From Vibrio aquaticus (GTDB lineage: Bacteria; Pseudomonadota; Gammaproteobacteria; Enterobacterales; Vibrionaceae): DNA of 64,000 bases. The DNA lies in contig NZ_RXZH01000001.1 in assembly GCF_003970385.1 (NCBI RefSeq), forward strand, positions 682,001-746,000. Direction: 5' to 3'. The notes below the pieces were generated by a model, which made no database searches, was not told where the DNA came from, and worked only from the letters and a program-made list of their open reading frames with translations. This document shows positions 28,632 to 36,702 of the stretch, in pieces. Each line of letters starts with the position of its first letter. The first letter of the stretch is position 1. The translations under genes and the position numbers were made by a program.

Positions 28632-29147
28632 TTACATATCTCGCAGGCGAAACAGGGCAATCTTGTTGATTTCCTGAATCGCAGTAGCAAACTCAGTGTC
28701 ACTATCATTGCCTAATCGCTTCTCGAACGACTCAAGAATTTGGTAACGATTGGCCCCTTTCACTGCCATGATGAAGGGAAAGTTGAAGCGTTGTTTGTAA
28801 CTGTCGTTGTACGTAGTGAATTTTGTAAACTCTTCAGAGCTGCATTGGTCAATACCAGCGCCAGCTTGTTCAGCGGTTGATGCCTCTGTGAGTTCACCGT
28901 TGATTGCTGCTCGCCCTGCTAAATCTGGGTGAGCATTAATAAGTGCAAGTTGCTTTGTTTTATCCGCATCAAGCAGTGCTTCTGCCATTTTTAGATGCAA
29001 ATTCGAAACAAAATTATCTTGGTCGCTAAGCCCTTGATCGTAGACTGATTCTGCGACCCATGGGCTATGCTCATACACATCACCAAAATGAGAGACAAAT
29101 TCCGAACGTGCCATCTGTGATGGTTTGCAAAAACGAAATTCAGTCAT
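28632..29147 (-). CDS. uraD: OHCU decarboxylase
   Basis: Decarboxylates 2-oxo-4-hydroxy-4-carboxy-5-ureidoimidazoline to S-allantoin. The 171-residue helical protein carries the signature HPDLAGRAA, whose histidine is catalytic, an E in SPWVAESVY and the FPFI motif near the C-terminus. The frame is open upstream to 29231, but ATG 29147 has GAGGAG 7 nt ahead and begins one base after the puuE stop codon. Tight spacing to puuE suggests coupled translation. Confidence 0.95.
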   Translation of the reverse strand: MTEFRFCKPSQMARSEFVSHFGDVYEHSPWVAESVYDQGLSDQDNFVSNLHLKMAEALLDADKTKQLALINAHPDLAGRAAINGELTEASTAEQAGAGIDQCSSEEFTKFTTYNDSYKQRFNFPFIMAVKGANRYQILESFEKRLGNDSDTEFATAIQEINKIALFRLRDM

Positions 29148-29148
29148 A

Positions 29149-30072
29149 TTACTTCTCCTCTTGTGGTGTGTATGGGTGGTTCTCGTGCCAATGACGAGCA
29201 ATATCAACACGGCGACATAGCCAAACATCATCGTGCTGTTTTACGTAATCTAAAAAACGTTTCAGTGAGGCGATACGCCCCGGACGGCCAATGAGGCGAC
29301 AATGCAAACCGACTGACATCATTTTTGGTGCAGTTTCACCTTCAGCATAAAGCGTATCGAAAGTATCTTTAAGGTATTGATAGAACTGCTCACCGGAGTT
29401 AAAACCTTGCACCGTGGCAAAACGCATGTCATTAACGTCCAAGGTGTAAGGGATGACCAGTTGTGGCTGACCTGTTTCGGTGTGCCAATAAGGCAGGTCA
29501 TCATCGTAGGCATCCGAGTCGTAAAGAAAGCCACCTTCTTCAGCAACAATTCGACGAGTGTTCGGGCCAGTACGACCTGTGTACCAACCTAAAGGTCGTT
29601 CGCCTGTTACCTGTTTGATGATCTCAATCGCTTTCATCATGTGATCACGCTCTTGTGACTCATCCATGTATTGGTAATCAATCCAGCGATAACCATGACT
29701 ACAGATCTCATGACCCGCTTGAGTCATCGCTTGTGCAACGTCTGGGTGACGTTCAATTGCCATCGCGACAGCAAACACCGTTAGAGGGATTTCATATTCA
29801 TCAAACAGTTTTAGAACTCGCCACACACCTGCGCGGCTACCGTATTCATAGATGGATTCCATACTGATGTGACGCTCACCTTTAATCGGCTGCGCAGCTG
29901 GAATCTCAGATAGAAAGGCTTCGGACTCATCATCCCCGTGTAAAAGGCAACGTTCTCCGCCTTCTTCATAGTTCAATACAAACGACACAGCGATACGAGC
30001 TCCACCAGGCCATTTGGGATGAGGAGGATTCGCCCCATAACCAATTAGATCTCGTGAATAATCCTTATCCAT
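29149..30072 (-). CDS. puuE: Allantoinase of the polysaccharide-deacetylase type (PuuE)
   Basis: Opens the allantoin ring to give allantoate. The 307-residue NodB-like protein reads RDLIGYGANPPHPKWPGGAR at its N-terminus, MESIYEYGSRAGVWR and EICSHGYRWIDYQ in the core, and GLHCRLIGRPGR near the end; this is the PuuE pattern, unrelated to the metal-dependent AllB. It is the first gene of the minus-strand operon puuE-uraD-(repeat)-alc-allA-puuD. It starts with an AAGGAGAG ribosome binding site, and a perfect ATTGTATACAAT lies 57 bp upstream. Confidence 0.95.
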   Translation of the reverse strand: MDKDYSRDLIGYGANPPHPKWPGGARIAVSFVLNYEEGGERCLLHGDDESEAFLSEIPAAQPIKGERHISMESIYEYGSRAGVWRVLKLFDEYEIPLTVFAVAMAIERHPDVAQAMTQAGHEICSHGYRWIDYQYMDESQERDHMMKAIEIIKQVTGERPLGWYTGRTGPNTRRIVAEEGGFLYDSDAYDDDLPYWHTETGQPQLVIPYTLDVNDMRFATVQGFNSGEQFYQYLKDTFDTLYAEGETAPKMMSVGLHCRLIGRPGRIASLKRFLDYVKQHDDVWLCRRVDIARHWHENHPYTPQEEK

Positions 30073-30128
30073 TCAGGCTCTCCTTAAATCAAGACAATTC
30101 ATGGCTGTCTTTTTTATTTCACACATCC

Positions 30129-30140
30129 ATTGTATACAAT
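30129..30140. promoter_or_regulatory. Perfect GntR-type palindrome upstream of puuE
   Basis: ATTGTATACAAT is a perfect 12-bp palindrome, the best copy of the motif also seen at 1344, 2218 and 30363. It lies where a repressor would block the puuE promoter. Confidence 0.6.
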
Positions 30141-30165
30141 AAATTATCTCAATGTAAAGATTTTG

Positions 30166-30191
30166 TTGTTAAAGTTAATTAACGTTAACAA
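30166..30191. promoter_or_regulatory. 26-bp near-perfect palindrome in the puuE/uraH control region
   Basis: TTGTTAAA, then the palindromic core GTTAATTAAC, then GTTAACAA: only one position breaks the symmetry. It differs from the TTGTATACAA motif and probably binds another dimeric regulator. Confidence 0.45.
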
Positions 30192-30319
30192 TCACTTTTA
30201 TTTCAATAACTTAGACCAATATTACTGACGTACCTCATTCAATCTCACATCACATTTCAGATTTTTGGCCCCTTGCTTTAATAACATTCTTGTAACAACG
30301 GGCTTTACTATCTGAATAT

Positions 30320-30372
30320 TTTGTGTACATATATACTTATCAGAAAGTGAAAGTGAACCACTTTGTATACAA
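30320..30372. promoter_or_regulatory. Two GntR-type sites upstream of uraH
   Basis: TTTGTGTACAT (30320-30330) and TTGTATACAA (30363-30372) lie 88 and 47 bp before the uraH start, centres about 42 bp apart (four helical turns). The second is an exact 10-bp palindrome shared with the puuE side. Confidence 0.55.
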
Positions 30373-30418
30373 TTTATTTTACACGAGCTAACGAGAGCGC
30401 AAGGAGCGCGGCAGTAAT

Positions 30419-30772
30419 ATGGGCAAATTAACAACACACGTATTGGATACAATGAACGGTGTTCCCGGCGAGAGTATTCAAATTGACCTTTATCGCATTG
30501 ATGGCGATAGCCAAACCAAAATCAAAACGGTTACCACCAACTTCGATGGCCGAACCGATGCACCCGTGCTAGAAGGCGAAGAGTTTGTCATCGGCAAATA
30601 CCAATTGGTATTTTACGTTGCCGATTACTACAAGAATAAAGACGTTGATCTAGGAGAAGTGCCTTTCCTTGATGATGTTGTCATCCGGTTTGGGCTGGGA
30701 GAAAAAGACGCACATTATCACGTACCTCTATTGGTCTCTCCATACAGCTTCTCTACTTATCGTGGTAGCTAA
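30419..30772 (+). CDS. uraH: 5-hydroxyisourate hydrolase
   Basis: Hydrolyses 5-hydroxyisourate to OHCU, between PuuD and UraD. It is a 117-residue transthyretin-like protein with the conserved N-terminal LTTHVLDTMNGVPGE (catalytic His), the central HYHVPLLVSPYSFSTY, and the C-terminal signature YRGS that separates these enzymes from true transthyretin. No signal peptide is present, so it is cytoplasmic. It is transcribed away from puuE and is followed 138 bp later by the nucleobase permease. The AAGGAG ribosome binding site is rather far (12 nt) from the ATG. Confidence 0.96.
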   Translation: MGKLTTHVLDTMNGVPGESIQIDLYRIDGDSQTKIKTVTTNFDGRTDAPVLEGEEFVIGKYQLVFYVADYYKNKDVDLGEVPFLDDVVIRFGLGEKDAHYHVPLLVSPYSFSTYRGS

Positions 30773-30832
30773 CCGGTTTTATTACTAACAACGTCAAACT
30801 CATAGTTTTAATCACAATAATTGAAATCTGGA

Positions 30833-30870
30833 AAGGGCCGTCCCGGGCGGCACCTTCACCAGAGTGCGGT
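30833..30870 (+). promoter_or_regulatory. GC-rich structured leader before the permease gene
   Basis: GCCGTCCCGGGCGGC folds on itself and is followed at once by a second stem, GCAC to GTGC, in an otherwise AT-rich 138-bp spacer between uraH and the permease. It could be an mRNA processing or translation-control element. I do not recognise it as a known purine riboswitch. Confidence 0.3.
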
Positions 30871-30910
30871 ATTCAATTCACGAATCACCAACACAAAAGG
30901 ACTTGCTGAC

Positions 30911-32254
30911 ATGAACGAAAGCAAAGCAGAAGTGCTGAACGAAGAGAGTCAATCGGGCGGCTTTCTTGAACGTTTCTTTAAACTGAAAGCACATGGAACC
31001 AGCGTAAAAAATGAGATGATCGGGGGGATCACCACTTTTGCCACCATGGCATACATCATTTTTGTTAACCCTCAAATCATGGCCGCATCGGGAATGGACG
31101 CCGGTGCTGTGTTTGTTGCAACCTGTATTGGCGCGGCCATTGGTTGTTTATTGATGGGCTTGTTTGCAAACTGGCCGGTCGGTCTAGCACCAGGCATGGG
31201 CCTCAACGCTTTCTTCTCGTTTACGGTTGTAAGTGAAATGGGTTACAGCTGGGAAGTGGCGTTAGGTGCGGTATTCCTATCAGGTATCCTCTTCGTCGGG
31301 ATGAGTTTCTACAAAGTCCGCCAATGGATTATTGAAAGTATTCCGGTCAGCTTACGCTACTCAATGACTGCAGGTGTCGGTCTGTTTCTGGGTCTTATTG
31401 GCCTCAAAACAGCCGGTATCGTCGTCGAAAACCCAGCAACACTAGTCTCACTTGGTGACTTCACCAAACCTGACGCTATGCTTGCTGCTATCGCATTCCT
31501 TATCATCGCAGTGCTCAGCGAACGCAAAGTGTTTGGTGCGGTTCTAATTGGCATTTTAAGTGTCACCGTTGTCGGTATGATGCTTGGCCTTGTTCAATAC
31601 AACGGCTTCTTTGCGGCTCCGCCAAGTATTGCTCCTACCTTTATGGCAATGGACATCGCAGGTGCATTTAACATCTCGATGGTCAGCGTGATCTTAGCCT
31701 TCCTGTTCGTCAACATGTTTGATACCGCAGGTACGCTAATGGGTGTCGCTGAACGTGCTCATTTAGTCAATAAAGAAACAGGCAAGATCGAAGGGCTTAG
31801 CAAGGCGTTAAAAGCCGATTCTATCTCAAGTGTCGCTGGTGCGTGTGTCGGTTGTCCACCAGTAACCAGTTACGTAGAGAGTGCAGCCGGTGTTGCAGCC
31901 GGTGCTCGTACAGGCCTATCAGCTATCGTGGTTTCAGTGCTGTTCTTAGCCGCTATATTCCTATCACCACTGGCAGGCATGATTCCAGCGTATGCTACGG
32001 CAGGTGCTCTGATCTACGTAGCGTTTGTGATGATGAGCAGTATGCAGCATGTTGATTGGAAAGATTTCACCAATGGTGCACCAGCAGCAATTACGGCGCT
32101 GATGATGCCACTGACCTTCTCAATCGCAAATGGTATCGCACTAGGCTTTATCACTTACACAGTACTTAAAGTCGCAACCGGCAAGACAAAAGATGTATCA
32201 ATTTCGATGTACATTCTGACGGTTATCTTTGTGGCTAAACTCATCTACATCTAA
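30911..32254 (+). CDS. NCS2 family (AzgA type) purine nucleobase permease
   Basis: Proton-linked uptake of hypoxanthine, guanine, adenine or possibly xanthine, supplying the pathway. The 447-residue protein has about 12-14 membrane helices and AzgA-family stretches: GGITTFATMAYIIFVNPQIM at the start, GLAPGMGLNAFF, FLFVNMFDTAGTLMGVA and VGCPPVTSYVESAAGVAAGARTGLSA. The frame is open from 30821, but the ATG at 30911 has AAAGGA 9 nt upstream and the upstream residues are unlike the family. AzgA members usually prefer hypoxanthine/guanine, consistent with guaD in the regulon. Confidence 0.92.
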   Translation: MNESKAEVLNEESQSGGFLERFFKLKAHGTSVKNEMIGGITTFATMAYIIFVNPQIMAASGMDAGAVFVATCIGAAIGCLLMGLFANWPVGLAPGMGLNAFFSFTVVSEMGYSWEVALGAVFLSGILFVGMSFYKVRQWIIESIPVSLRYSMTAGVGLFLGLIGLKTAGIVVENPATLVSLGDFTKPDAMLAAIAFLIIAVLSERKVFGAVLIGILSVTVVGMMLGLVQYNGFFAAPPSIAPTFMAMDIAGAFNISMVSVILAFLFVNMFDTAGTLMGVAERAHLVNKETGKIEGLSKALKADSISSVAGACVGCPPVTSYVESAAGVAAGARTGLSAIVVSVLFLAAIFLSPLAGMIPAYATAGALIYVAFVMMSSMQHVDWKDFTNGAPAAITALMMPLTFSIANGIALGFITYTVLKVATGKTKDVSISMYILTVIFVAKLIYI

Positions 32255-32270
32255 ACGCTCCAACCCGAAG

Positions 32271-32304
32271 AAAGCTAGCCTGAACCATCATTCAGGCTAG
32301 CTTT
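32271..32304 (+). terminator. Terminator after the permease gene
   Basis: A perfect 14-bp stem, AAAGCTAGCCTGAA with TTCAGGCTAGCTTT, around a six-base loop, 16 bp past the stop. Confidence 0.85.
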
Positions 32305-32510
32305 ATACACCCACAATTCGAGACCGTACGTAGTTTGTAGAAGTCAATTGTCCATTTTTCCCCTTCCAATCTTAGCCAAATAAAATACACACAAAACCTA
32401 ACCAATTTATATATCAACTCCTACATTCAGATGATTTTCGTATTATGGGTGACGCTGCATAGCTCGTCAGGTATATTGGCCGCAATTGATACAAGGACCT
32501 GTAGATTGTT

Positions 32511-33554
32511 GTGCTAACTAACGGATTAGAAAAGTGGCTTGGGTTAAGTCGAACTCAAGAAGAATTTAGAGAGAACGCATTTGTCTTCGCTTCATTGACG
32601 GTGTTATCGGCCGTATTGACTCTATTTGTCTACTACAACACCATTTTCATTCCAAATCTGTTGCTCGCATCCATCGAAGCCGTTGGACTCGTACTCTGCT
32701 GTTTTGCTTACTATTGGTTGTGGCAAAGTCGTAATGTCAAAGTTGCGGCAACCATTATGGTCTCTGTCATGACGGCCGTCAGCTTGTTGTTTATTGTTGG
32801 CTCGGGGCACAGTGAATTTGCCTTAGCGTTTTCATTTTTAACGCCAGTGGTCGCAATATTCGTCCTTGGCTATCGAGTTGGCGCACTGTTCAGTTTGCTC
32901 AACTTCGCTGTCATTGCTTATGTCTGTCTGATTGATATGCATAACTGGCCGCCGATTCCATTCGATACGATTAGCTTTATTCACCTGTCCATCGTCTATC
33001 TGTTTCTGTTCGCCATTGCGTATTTTTATGATTCCGGGCGCCGAAAAACATTAGCGTTATTAAAAGAGTCAAACCGTAAGCTGCAAGCCTTATCTCACAC
33101 CGATATGCTGACTCAACTCTATAACCGACGCCACATGGAGGCGATATTAGCTGAGCCGCAAGAGGTGCAATGGATAGCCATCATCGACATTGATGACTTT
33201 AAGAAAATCAACGATGACTATGGCCACGAGGTGGGCGATCAAGTGCTGACCCAAACTGCTCGTATATTAGAATCGAAGGTTGGAACGAATGGTAAAGTGG
33301 GCCGATGGGGTGGCGAAGAGTTCTTAATCATATATCAAACGCCTGATTACGATGTCGTTGAAGTGAGCCTAAAAGCGATCCACGCATCCTTAGCCACTCA
33401 TGACTTTGGCATTAACCGACCCGTCACCATCAGCTGCGGAGTTTCAGTTCATAACGAATCAGTTAAGGCGGATTCTTTCCGCAAAGCCGACGAGGCACTG
33501 TACCAAGCGAAGCACTCAGGAAAGAATTGCTATCGATTGGCGGTTGAGTCTTAG
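32511..33554 (+). CDS. Membrane diguanylate cyclase (GGDEF)
   Basis: Makes the second messenger c-di-GMP from two GTP. The 347-residue protein has six or so membrane helices in residues 25-175 (VFASLTVLSAVLTLFVYYNT, ALAFSFLTPVVAIFVL), a short coiled linker, and a GGDEF domain with intact active-site motif GRWGGEEF and metal-binding IDIDDFKKIND. The usual inhibitory RxxD motif about five residues before GGEEF is absent (SKVGTNGKVGRW), so product inhibition at that site is not expected. The start is GTG, with AAGGA 13 nt upstream. It is monocistronic. Confidence 0.92.
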   Translation: MLTNGLEKWLGLSRTQEEFRENAFVFASLTVLSAVLTLFVYYNTIFIPNLLLASIEAVGLVLCCFAYYWLWQSRNVKVAATIMVSVMTAVSLLFIVGSGHSEFALAFSFLTPVVAIFVLGYRVGALFSLLNFAVIAYVCLIDMHNWPPIPFDTISFIHLSIVYLFLFAIAYFYDSGRRKTLALLKESNRKLQALSHTDMLTQLYNRRHMEAILAEPQEVQWIAIIDIDDFKKINDDYGHEVGDQVLTQTARILESKVGTNGKVGRWGGEEFLIIYQTPDYDVVEVSLKAIHASLATHDFGINRPVTISCGVSVHNESVKADSFRKADEALYQAKHSGKNCYRLAVES

Positions 33555-33724
33555 CAAAAATTACGTTTAAAGACCCAATCGAAGCCGCTGTCAGGAGCTA
33601 AAATAGAGTCAGCCTAGTGATAGTAGAGTGATGACTAAAAGATTGTTAACAAAGGTGGTGTTCTTTAAAGCCTGATTATTTTAGACTGCCTTAAAAGATT
33701 GTCGGATGTAATTAAGGATTTAAC

Positions 33725-34102
33725 ATGAGCTCAAATACTATTTTAAGCCAAGCACTCGTAGAAAGTGGCCGAGATATCCCTCTTAACGAGTTACTGTTTG
33801 CAAAGCGAGTCTTAGATAACTATTTATCAATCGCCCAACAAAACAGTCCAATTGAACTTATCGCTGAAATAAAAGATGCCGCTCTGGCTGTCGAGTATTT
33901 TAAAGCTCAAGAGACGCCATGCGAAGCTCGCAATGTGATCAGTGAAATGTTCGCACAAATTCAATCTGTAGAATCTTTTGAAGACTATCATGCACTGGCA
34001 GGTAAACCTCGCCAAGCGCTGCATGAACTGGTTGAAGACAGAGCCAACCTAATCAAACACGAACGTGGGCTACTTCTCGCGGCTGGCTACGATATCTCTT
34101 AA
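33725..34102 (+). CDS. Small helical protein of unknown function
   Basis: A 125-residue, mostly helical, acidic cytoplasmic protein (MSSNTILSQALVESGRDIPL...); I do not recognise the family. There is no signal peptide or membrane helix, and one cysteine (in ETPCEARN). The reading frame is clean, codon use fits the neighbours, and the gene ends with its own terminator, so it is very likely real. It lies between a diguanylate cyclase and a convergent MocR gene; nothing in the context shows a function. Confidence 0.75.
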   Translation: MSSNTILSQALVESGRDIPLNELLFAKRVLDNYLSIAQQNSPIELIAEIKDAALAVEYFKAQETPCEARNVISEMFAQIQSVESFEDYHALAGKPRQALHELVEDRANLIKHERGLLLAAGYDIS

Positions 34103-34118
34103 TCGAAATACTGCTTAC

Positions 34119-34158
34119 TAAAAAGCCGAATGTTGCCTCAAACAGCATTCGGCTTTTT
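34119..34158. terminator. Bidirectional terminator between the small gene and the MocR gene
   Basis: AAAAGCCGAATG and CATTCGGCTTTTTT form a 12-bp stem with A and T tracts on both sides, between convergent genes. Confidence 0.88.
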
Positions 34159-34170
34159 TGATTCTCACAG

Positions 34171-35556
34171 TTAGCTCGCTTGCTTGATCGCCTCCACCAG
34201 CTTCACTAACTCAACTTTGACCTCATCGGTTAGCTCAAAGCCCATATTGACTCGCAAACAATCATTGTAAAGCGCGAGGGTGCTGAATAGCCTTCCGAGA
34301 CGGATATCAATATGATTCTTTGCCACTAAGGACTCGAATTTTTCTGAATCCAGATCGGGCACTTGCAACCAAAGCACCATTCCCCCTTGAGGGTTACTGA
34401 TGTTGACCTTCTCCGGCAAACGCTCAGTAAGAAAACCAAGATAAGCCTGCCTCAAATTAAGCAATTTATTGCGGCGACGTTTTAGCTGCTTGGCGTAATG
34501 CCCTGATTCGATAAAGTCAGCAATACCGAGCTGAGTTGGCAGTGACACCCCAAAACTTGAAGCAGTGTGTTGCTGACGATAACGTTCAATATAGCGCCCA
34601 GGTAAACACCAACCTAAACGGTAACTTGGTGACAGGCTTTTCGACACAGAACCACACCATAAAATGTAACCACCTTGGTCATAATACTTAGCAGGCAGTG
34701 GGGTATGTTCAGCATAAGAGAGCTCCAAATAAACATCATCTTCGATCATCGGTACTTGGTACTGATTGGCCAGCTCAGCCAGCGTCTGCTTTTGCTGTGC
34801 TGACATGGTGATCCCTTGCGGATTCATGTGAGAGGTACAAAAGATGCCTGCTTTGACACTGCCTTGCTTGAGGTGGGTTTCAAGTTGAGCCAAGTCGATG
34901 CCGTCTTCCAGTGATGGGATCTCCACAATCTTGCGTCCCATTTGGCCCAATAAATCCAAAATACCGCTAAAACAGGGCGAGCTAATTGCAATCGCATCCC
35001 CTACTTGAGTACACGATTCTAATGCAGATTTAATCGCTGGCATGCAACCAGAAGTAATGACCAACTCAGCAGGGTTAATGTGCAGCCCTAGCTTAGCAAA
35101 GTGGACACTCAACGCATCTCGTAAAGACGGCTCACCTTGAGTATTGGGATATTGATTAAGTCGGCTATTGCCTAAACGCTTACTGGCTCGGCGAAAGCTG
35201 CGCTCTAATTCACTTAACGCTTGTTCATCAATGTCCGTGCTAGAAACCCCAAGCGGCCCATTGTATTCAGAATGAATCGCAAAGCTTTTATCAATGCTCG
35301 ACACCTTACTGATAAATTGTACGATTTGCGGCGTTCGATGTTGGCCTTTACGAGCCGACACGTAATACCCCGCTTGAGGGCGAGCATGAATCCATCCTTG
35401 TGATTCCAGTTCTTGGTAACAGCTGACTGCCGTAGACATGCTCACCGACTGCTGTTTTGAAAGCTGCCTAAGTGAGGGCATACGACTACCTTGTGGCAAC
35501 TTGCCCGACTCAATTTCACGAACAAATTGGCTCGCCATCGTTCTGTACATACTCAT
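34171..35556 (-). CDS. MocR-type regulator (GntR DNA-binding domain fused to PLP aminotransferase fold)
   Basis: A 461-residue transcription factor: winged helix in residues 1-75 (GKLPQGSRMPSLRQLSKQQS) and a class-I aminotransferase-like domain with the PLP lysine in CGSVSKSLSPSYRLGW. Such proteins regulate amino-acid, taurine, GABA, vitamin B6 or exporter genes. The frame is open to 35640, but residues before MSMYRTMASQ are low-complexity; ATG 35556 is the likely start. It is divergent from an EamA exporter with a 96-bp shared promoter holding several CTGTAC repeats, so the exporter is its probable target. Confidence 0.92.
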   Translation of the reverse strand: MSMYRTMASQFVREIESGKLPQGSRMPSLRQLSKQQSVSMSTAVSCYQELESQGWIHARPQAGYYVSARKGQHRTPQIVQFISKVSSIDKSFAIHSEYNGPLGVSSTDIDEQALSELERSFRRASKRLGNSRLNQYPNTQGEPSLRDALSVHFAKLGLHINPAELVITSGCMPAIKSALESCTQVGDAIAISSPCFSGILDLLGQMGRKIVEIPSLEDGIDLAQLETHLKQGSVKAGIFCTSHMNPQGITMSAQQKQTLAELANQYQVPMIEDDVYLELSYAEHTPLPAKYYDQGGYILWCGSVSKSLSPSYRLGWCLPGRYIERYRQQHTASSFGVSLPTQLGIADFIESGHYAKQLKRRRNKLLNLRQAYLGFLTERLPEKVNISNPQGGMVLWLQVPDLDSEKFESLVAKNHIDIRLGRLFSTLALYNDCLRVNMGFELTDEVKVELVKLVEAIKQAS

Positions 35557-35652
35557 AAGCGAAAACTGTACTTCTTTTTTAGTAGAAAATTGTATCTGTA
35601 CCGACAACTGTACTCGAGTAATACTATTTTTCAACAACAAGGGAGTACAGTT
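35543..35652. promoter_or_regulatory. CTGTAC repeat array between MocR and EamA genes
   Basis: CTGTAC occurs at 35543, 35566, 35596 and 35608 on the plus strand and inverted (GTACAG) at 35645. Three copies are extended: AACTGTAC (35564, 35606) and GTACAGTT (35645). MocR proteins are known to bind direct repeats in the promoter shared with their divergent target, so this array is a probable operator. Confidence 0.65.
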
Positions 35653-36546
35653 ATGATACGAAACGATTTATTTTTAGCGGTGCTAGTGATGGCCATCTGG
35701 GGGTTCAACTTCTCAATGATTAAGATGGGCATCACCGAGGTTCATCCACTATTAGCAACAGCAGCCAGATTTTCACTCGCGGTATTACCAGCGATCTTTT
35801 TTATTCGCAGACCAAACGTGGATTGGCGCTACCTCATTAGCTACGGCATCGTTTTTGGCGTGGGTATTTGGGGCATGGCTTCTTGGTCAATTACGGCTGG
35901 TCTTTCTTCAGGTATGTCATCAGTTTTGCTTTCATCCAATGCCTTAATCAGCATGGCGGTAGGCGTTTTCATTCACAAAGAGATGGCATCAAAACGTAAG
36001 GTCACAGGTGCCATCACGGCTTTGGCAGCGCTCCTGATTTTGGTGTCCGCTACCAATGGCAACATCACACCTCAAGGCCTCGCTTTCATTATGATTGCCG
36101 CAACGTGTTGGACAATCATGGGGATGATCGTGAAAGCATCCAAAACCACTCAAGCTTTTGCCTTTAATGTTTGGGGGATGCTGTTTGCACCAATTCCGTT
36201 GGTACTGTTTGCGATCAGCCTGCACGGTCCAAGCATCGTAACCCATGCCTTTGACGTTTGGGACACAAGCACAACCATCGCCGTTGTTTTTCAAGCGTAC
36301 CCAACGACGCTATTTGGTTACTGGGTATGGAACCGACTGCTGATCCGCTACCCACTCAGCACAACAGCACCACTGACTTTACTGGTTCCTGTATTCGCGC
36401 TGATATCGGGCTACTTCATGTATGACGAAGTGCTCAGCGTAGCTCAAATCGTTGCTTGTGCGCTGTTTTTGGTTGGTATTGGCTTAATCGTCAAACCTGC
36501 TAAACCACTGAGCTCTATCAACGCTAAACCAGTGACTCAAAGTTAG
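35653..36546 (+). CDS. EamA/DMT family exporter
   Basis: A 297-residue inner-membrane protein with ten helices in two EamA repeats (LFLAVLVMAIWGFNFSMIKM at the start, TTAPLTLLVPVFALISGYFM in the second repeat). The family exports amino acids and other small metabolites; the C-terminal half resembles YdcZ/PecM/RhaT-like members such as O-acetylserine/cysteine exporter EamA. The frame extends upstream to 35491, but ATG 35653 follows AAGGGAG by 7-8 nt and starts at the first helix. Control by the divergent MocR regulator is likely, so the substrate may be an amino acid or a B6-related amine. Confidence 0.9.
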   Translation: MIRNDLFLAVLVMAIWGFNFSMIKMGITEVHPLLATAARFSLAVLPAIFFIRRPNVDWRYLISYGIVFGVGIWGMASWSITAGLSSGMSSVLLSSNALISMAVGVFIHKEMASKRKVTGAITALAALLILVSATNGNITPQGLAFIMIAATCWTIMGMIVKASKTTQAFAFNVWGMLFAPIPLVLFAISLHGPSIVTHAFDVWDTSTTIAVVFQAYPTTLFGYWVWNRLLIRYPLSTTAPLTLLVPVFALISGYFMYDEVLSVAQIVACALFLVGIGLIVKPAKPLSSINAKPVTQS

Positions 36547-36648
36547 CCCTGCCTCATACGTGCCGATGCTGCCAAGAGTCACCGACGAATTTACAGACAC
36601 TCATTGCTAGTGGTTGTATTTAATAAACCGTCTTGTTAGATTGAAAGA

Positions 36649-36702
36649 ATGAACGATATGTCACGATCTACCTCATTCTTCTCTTGGTGGCGCTCTAACT
36701 AG
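36649..36702 (+). CDS. Trp leader peptide, 17 residues with tandem Trp codons
   Basis: A short frame encoding MNDMSRSTSFFSWWRSN. The two adjacent TGG codons at 36685-36690 lie just before the stop codon TAG (36700), as in trpL peptides of enteric trp operons. The stop is inside the loop-side of the first hairpin of the leader RNA. It is followed by mutually exclusive stems and a terminator before trpS. An in-frame second ATG at 36658 could be the true start; ribosome binding signals are weak (GAAAG). Confidence 0.75.
   Translation: MNDMSRSTSFFSWWRSN

Noticed and set aside
29148..29231. Extended uraD frame with a hydrophobic N-terminus that could look like a membrane anchor
   Set aside because: It is the shadow of the puuE 3' end; the ATG at 29147 has a proper GAGGAG and sits one base after the puuE stop.
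30222..30452. Minus-strand frame of 76 codons across the puuE/uraH control region
   Set aside because: It runs through the palindromic operators and the uraH start, with no ribosome binding site or family likeness.
32440..32510. Possible c-di-GMP riboswitch before the diguanylate cyclase gene
   Set aside because: GGTGACG resembles a fragment of the GEMM consensus, but the rest of the conserved core is absent.
35491..35652. Long basic N-terminal extension of the EamA exporter
   Set aside because: It runs across the MocR start and the CTGTAC operators; ATG 35653 has a good ribosome binding site and begins at the first helix.
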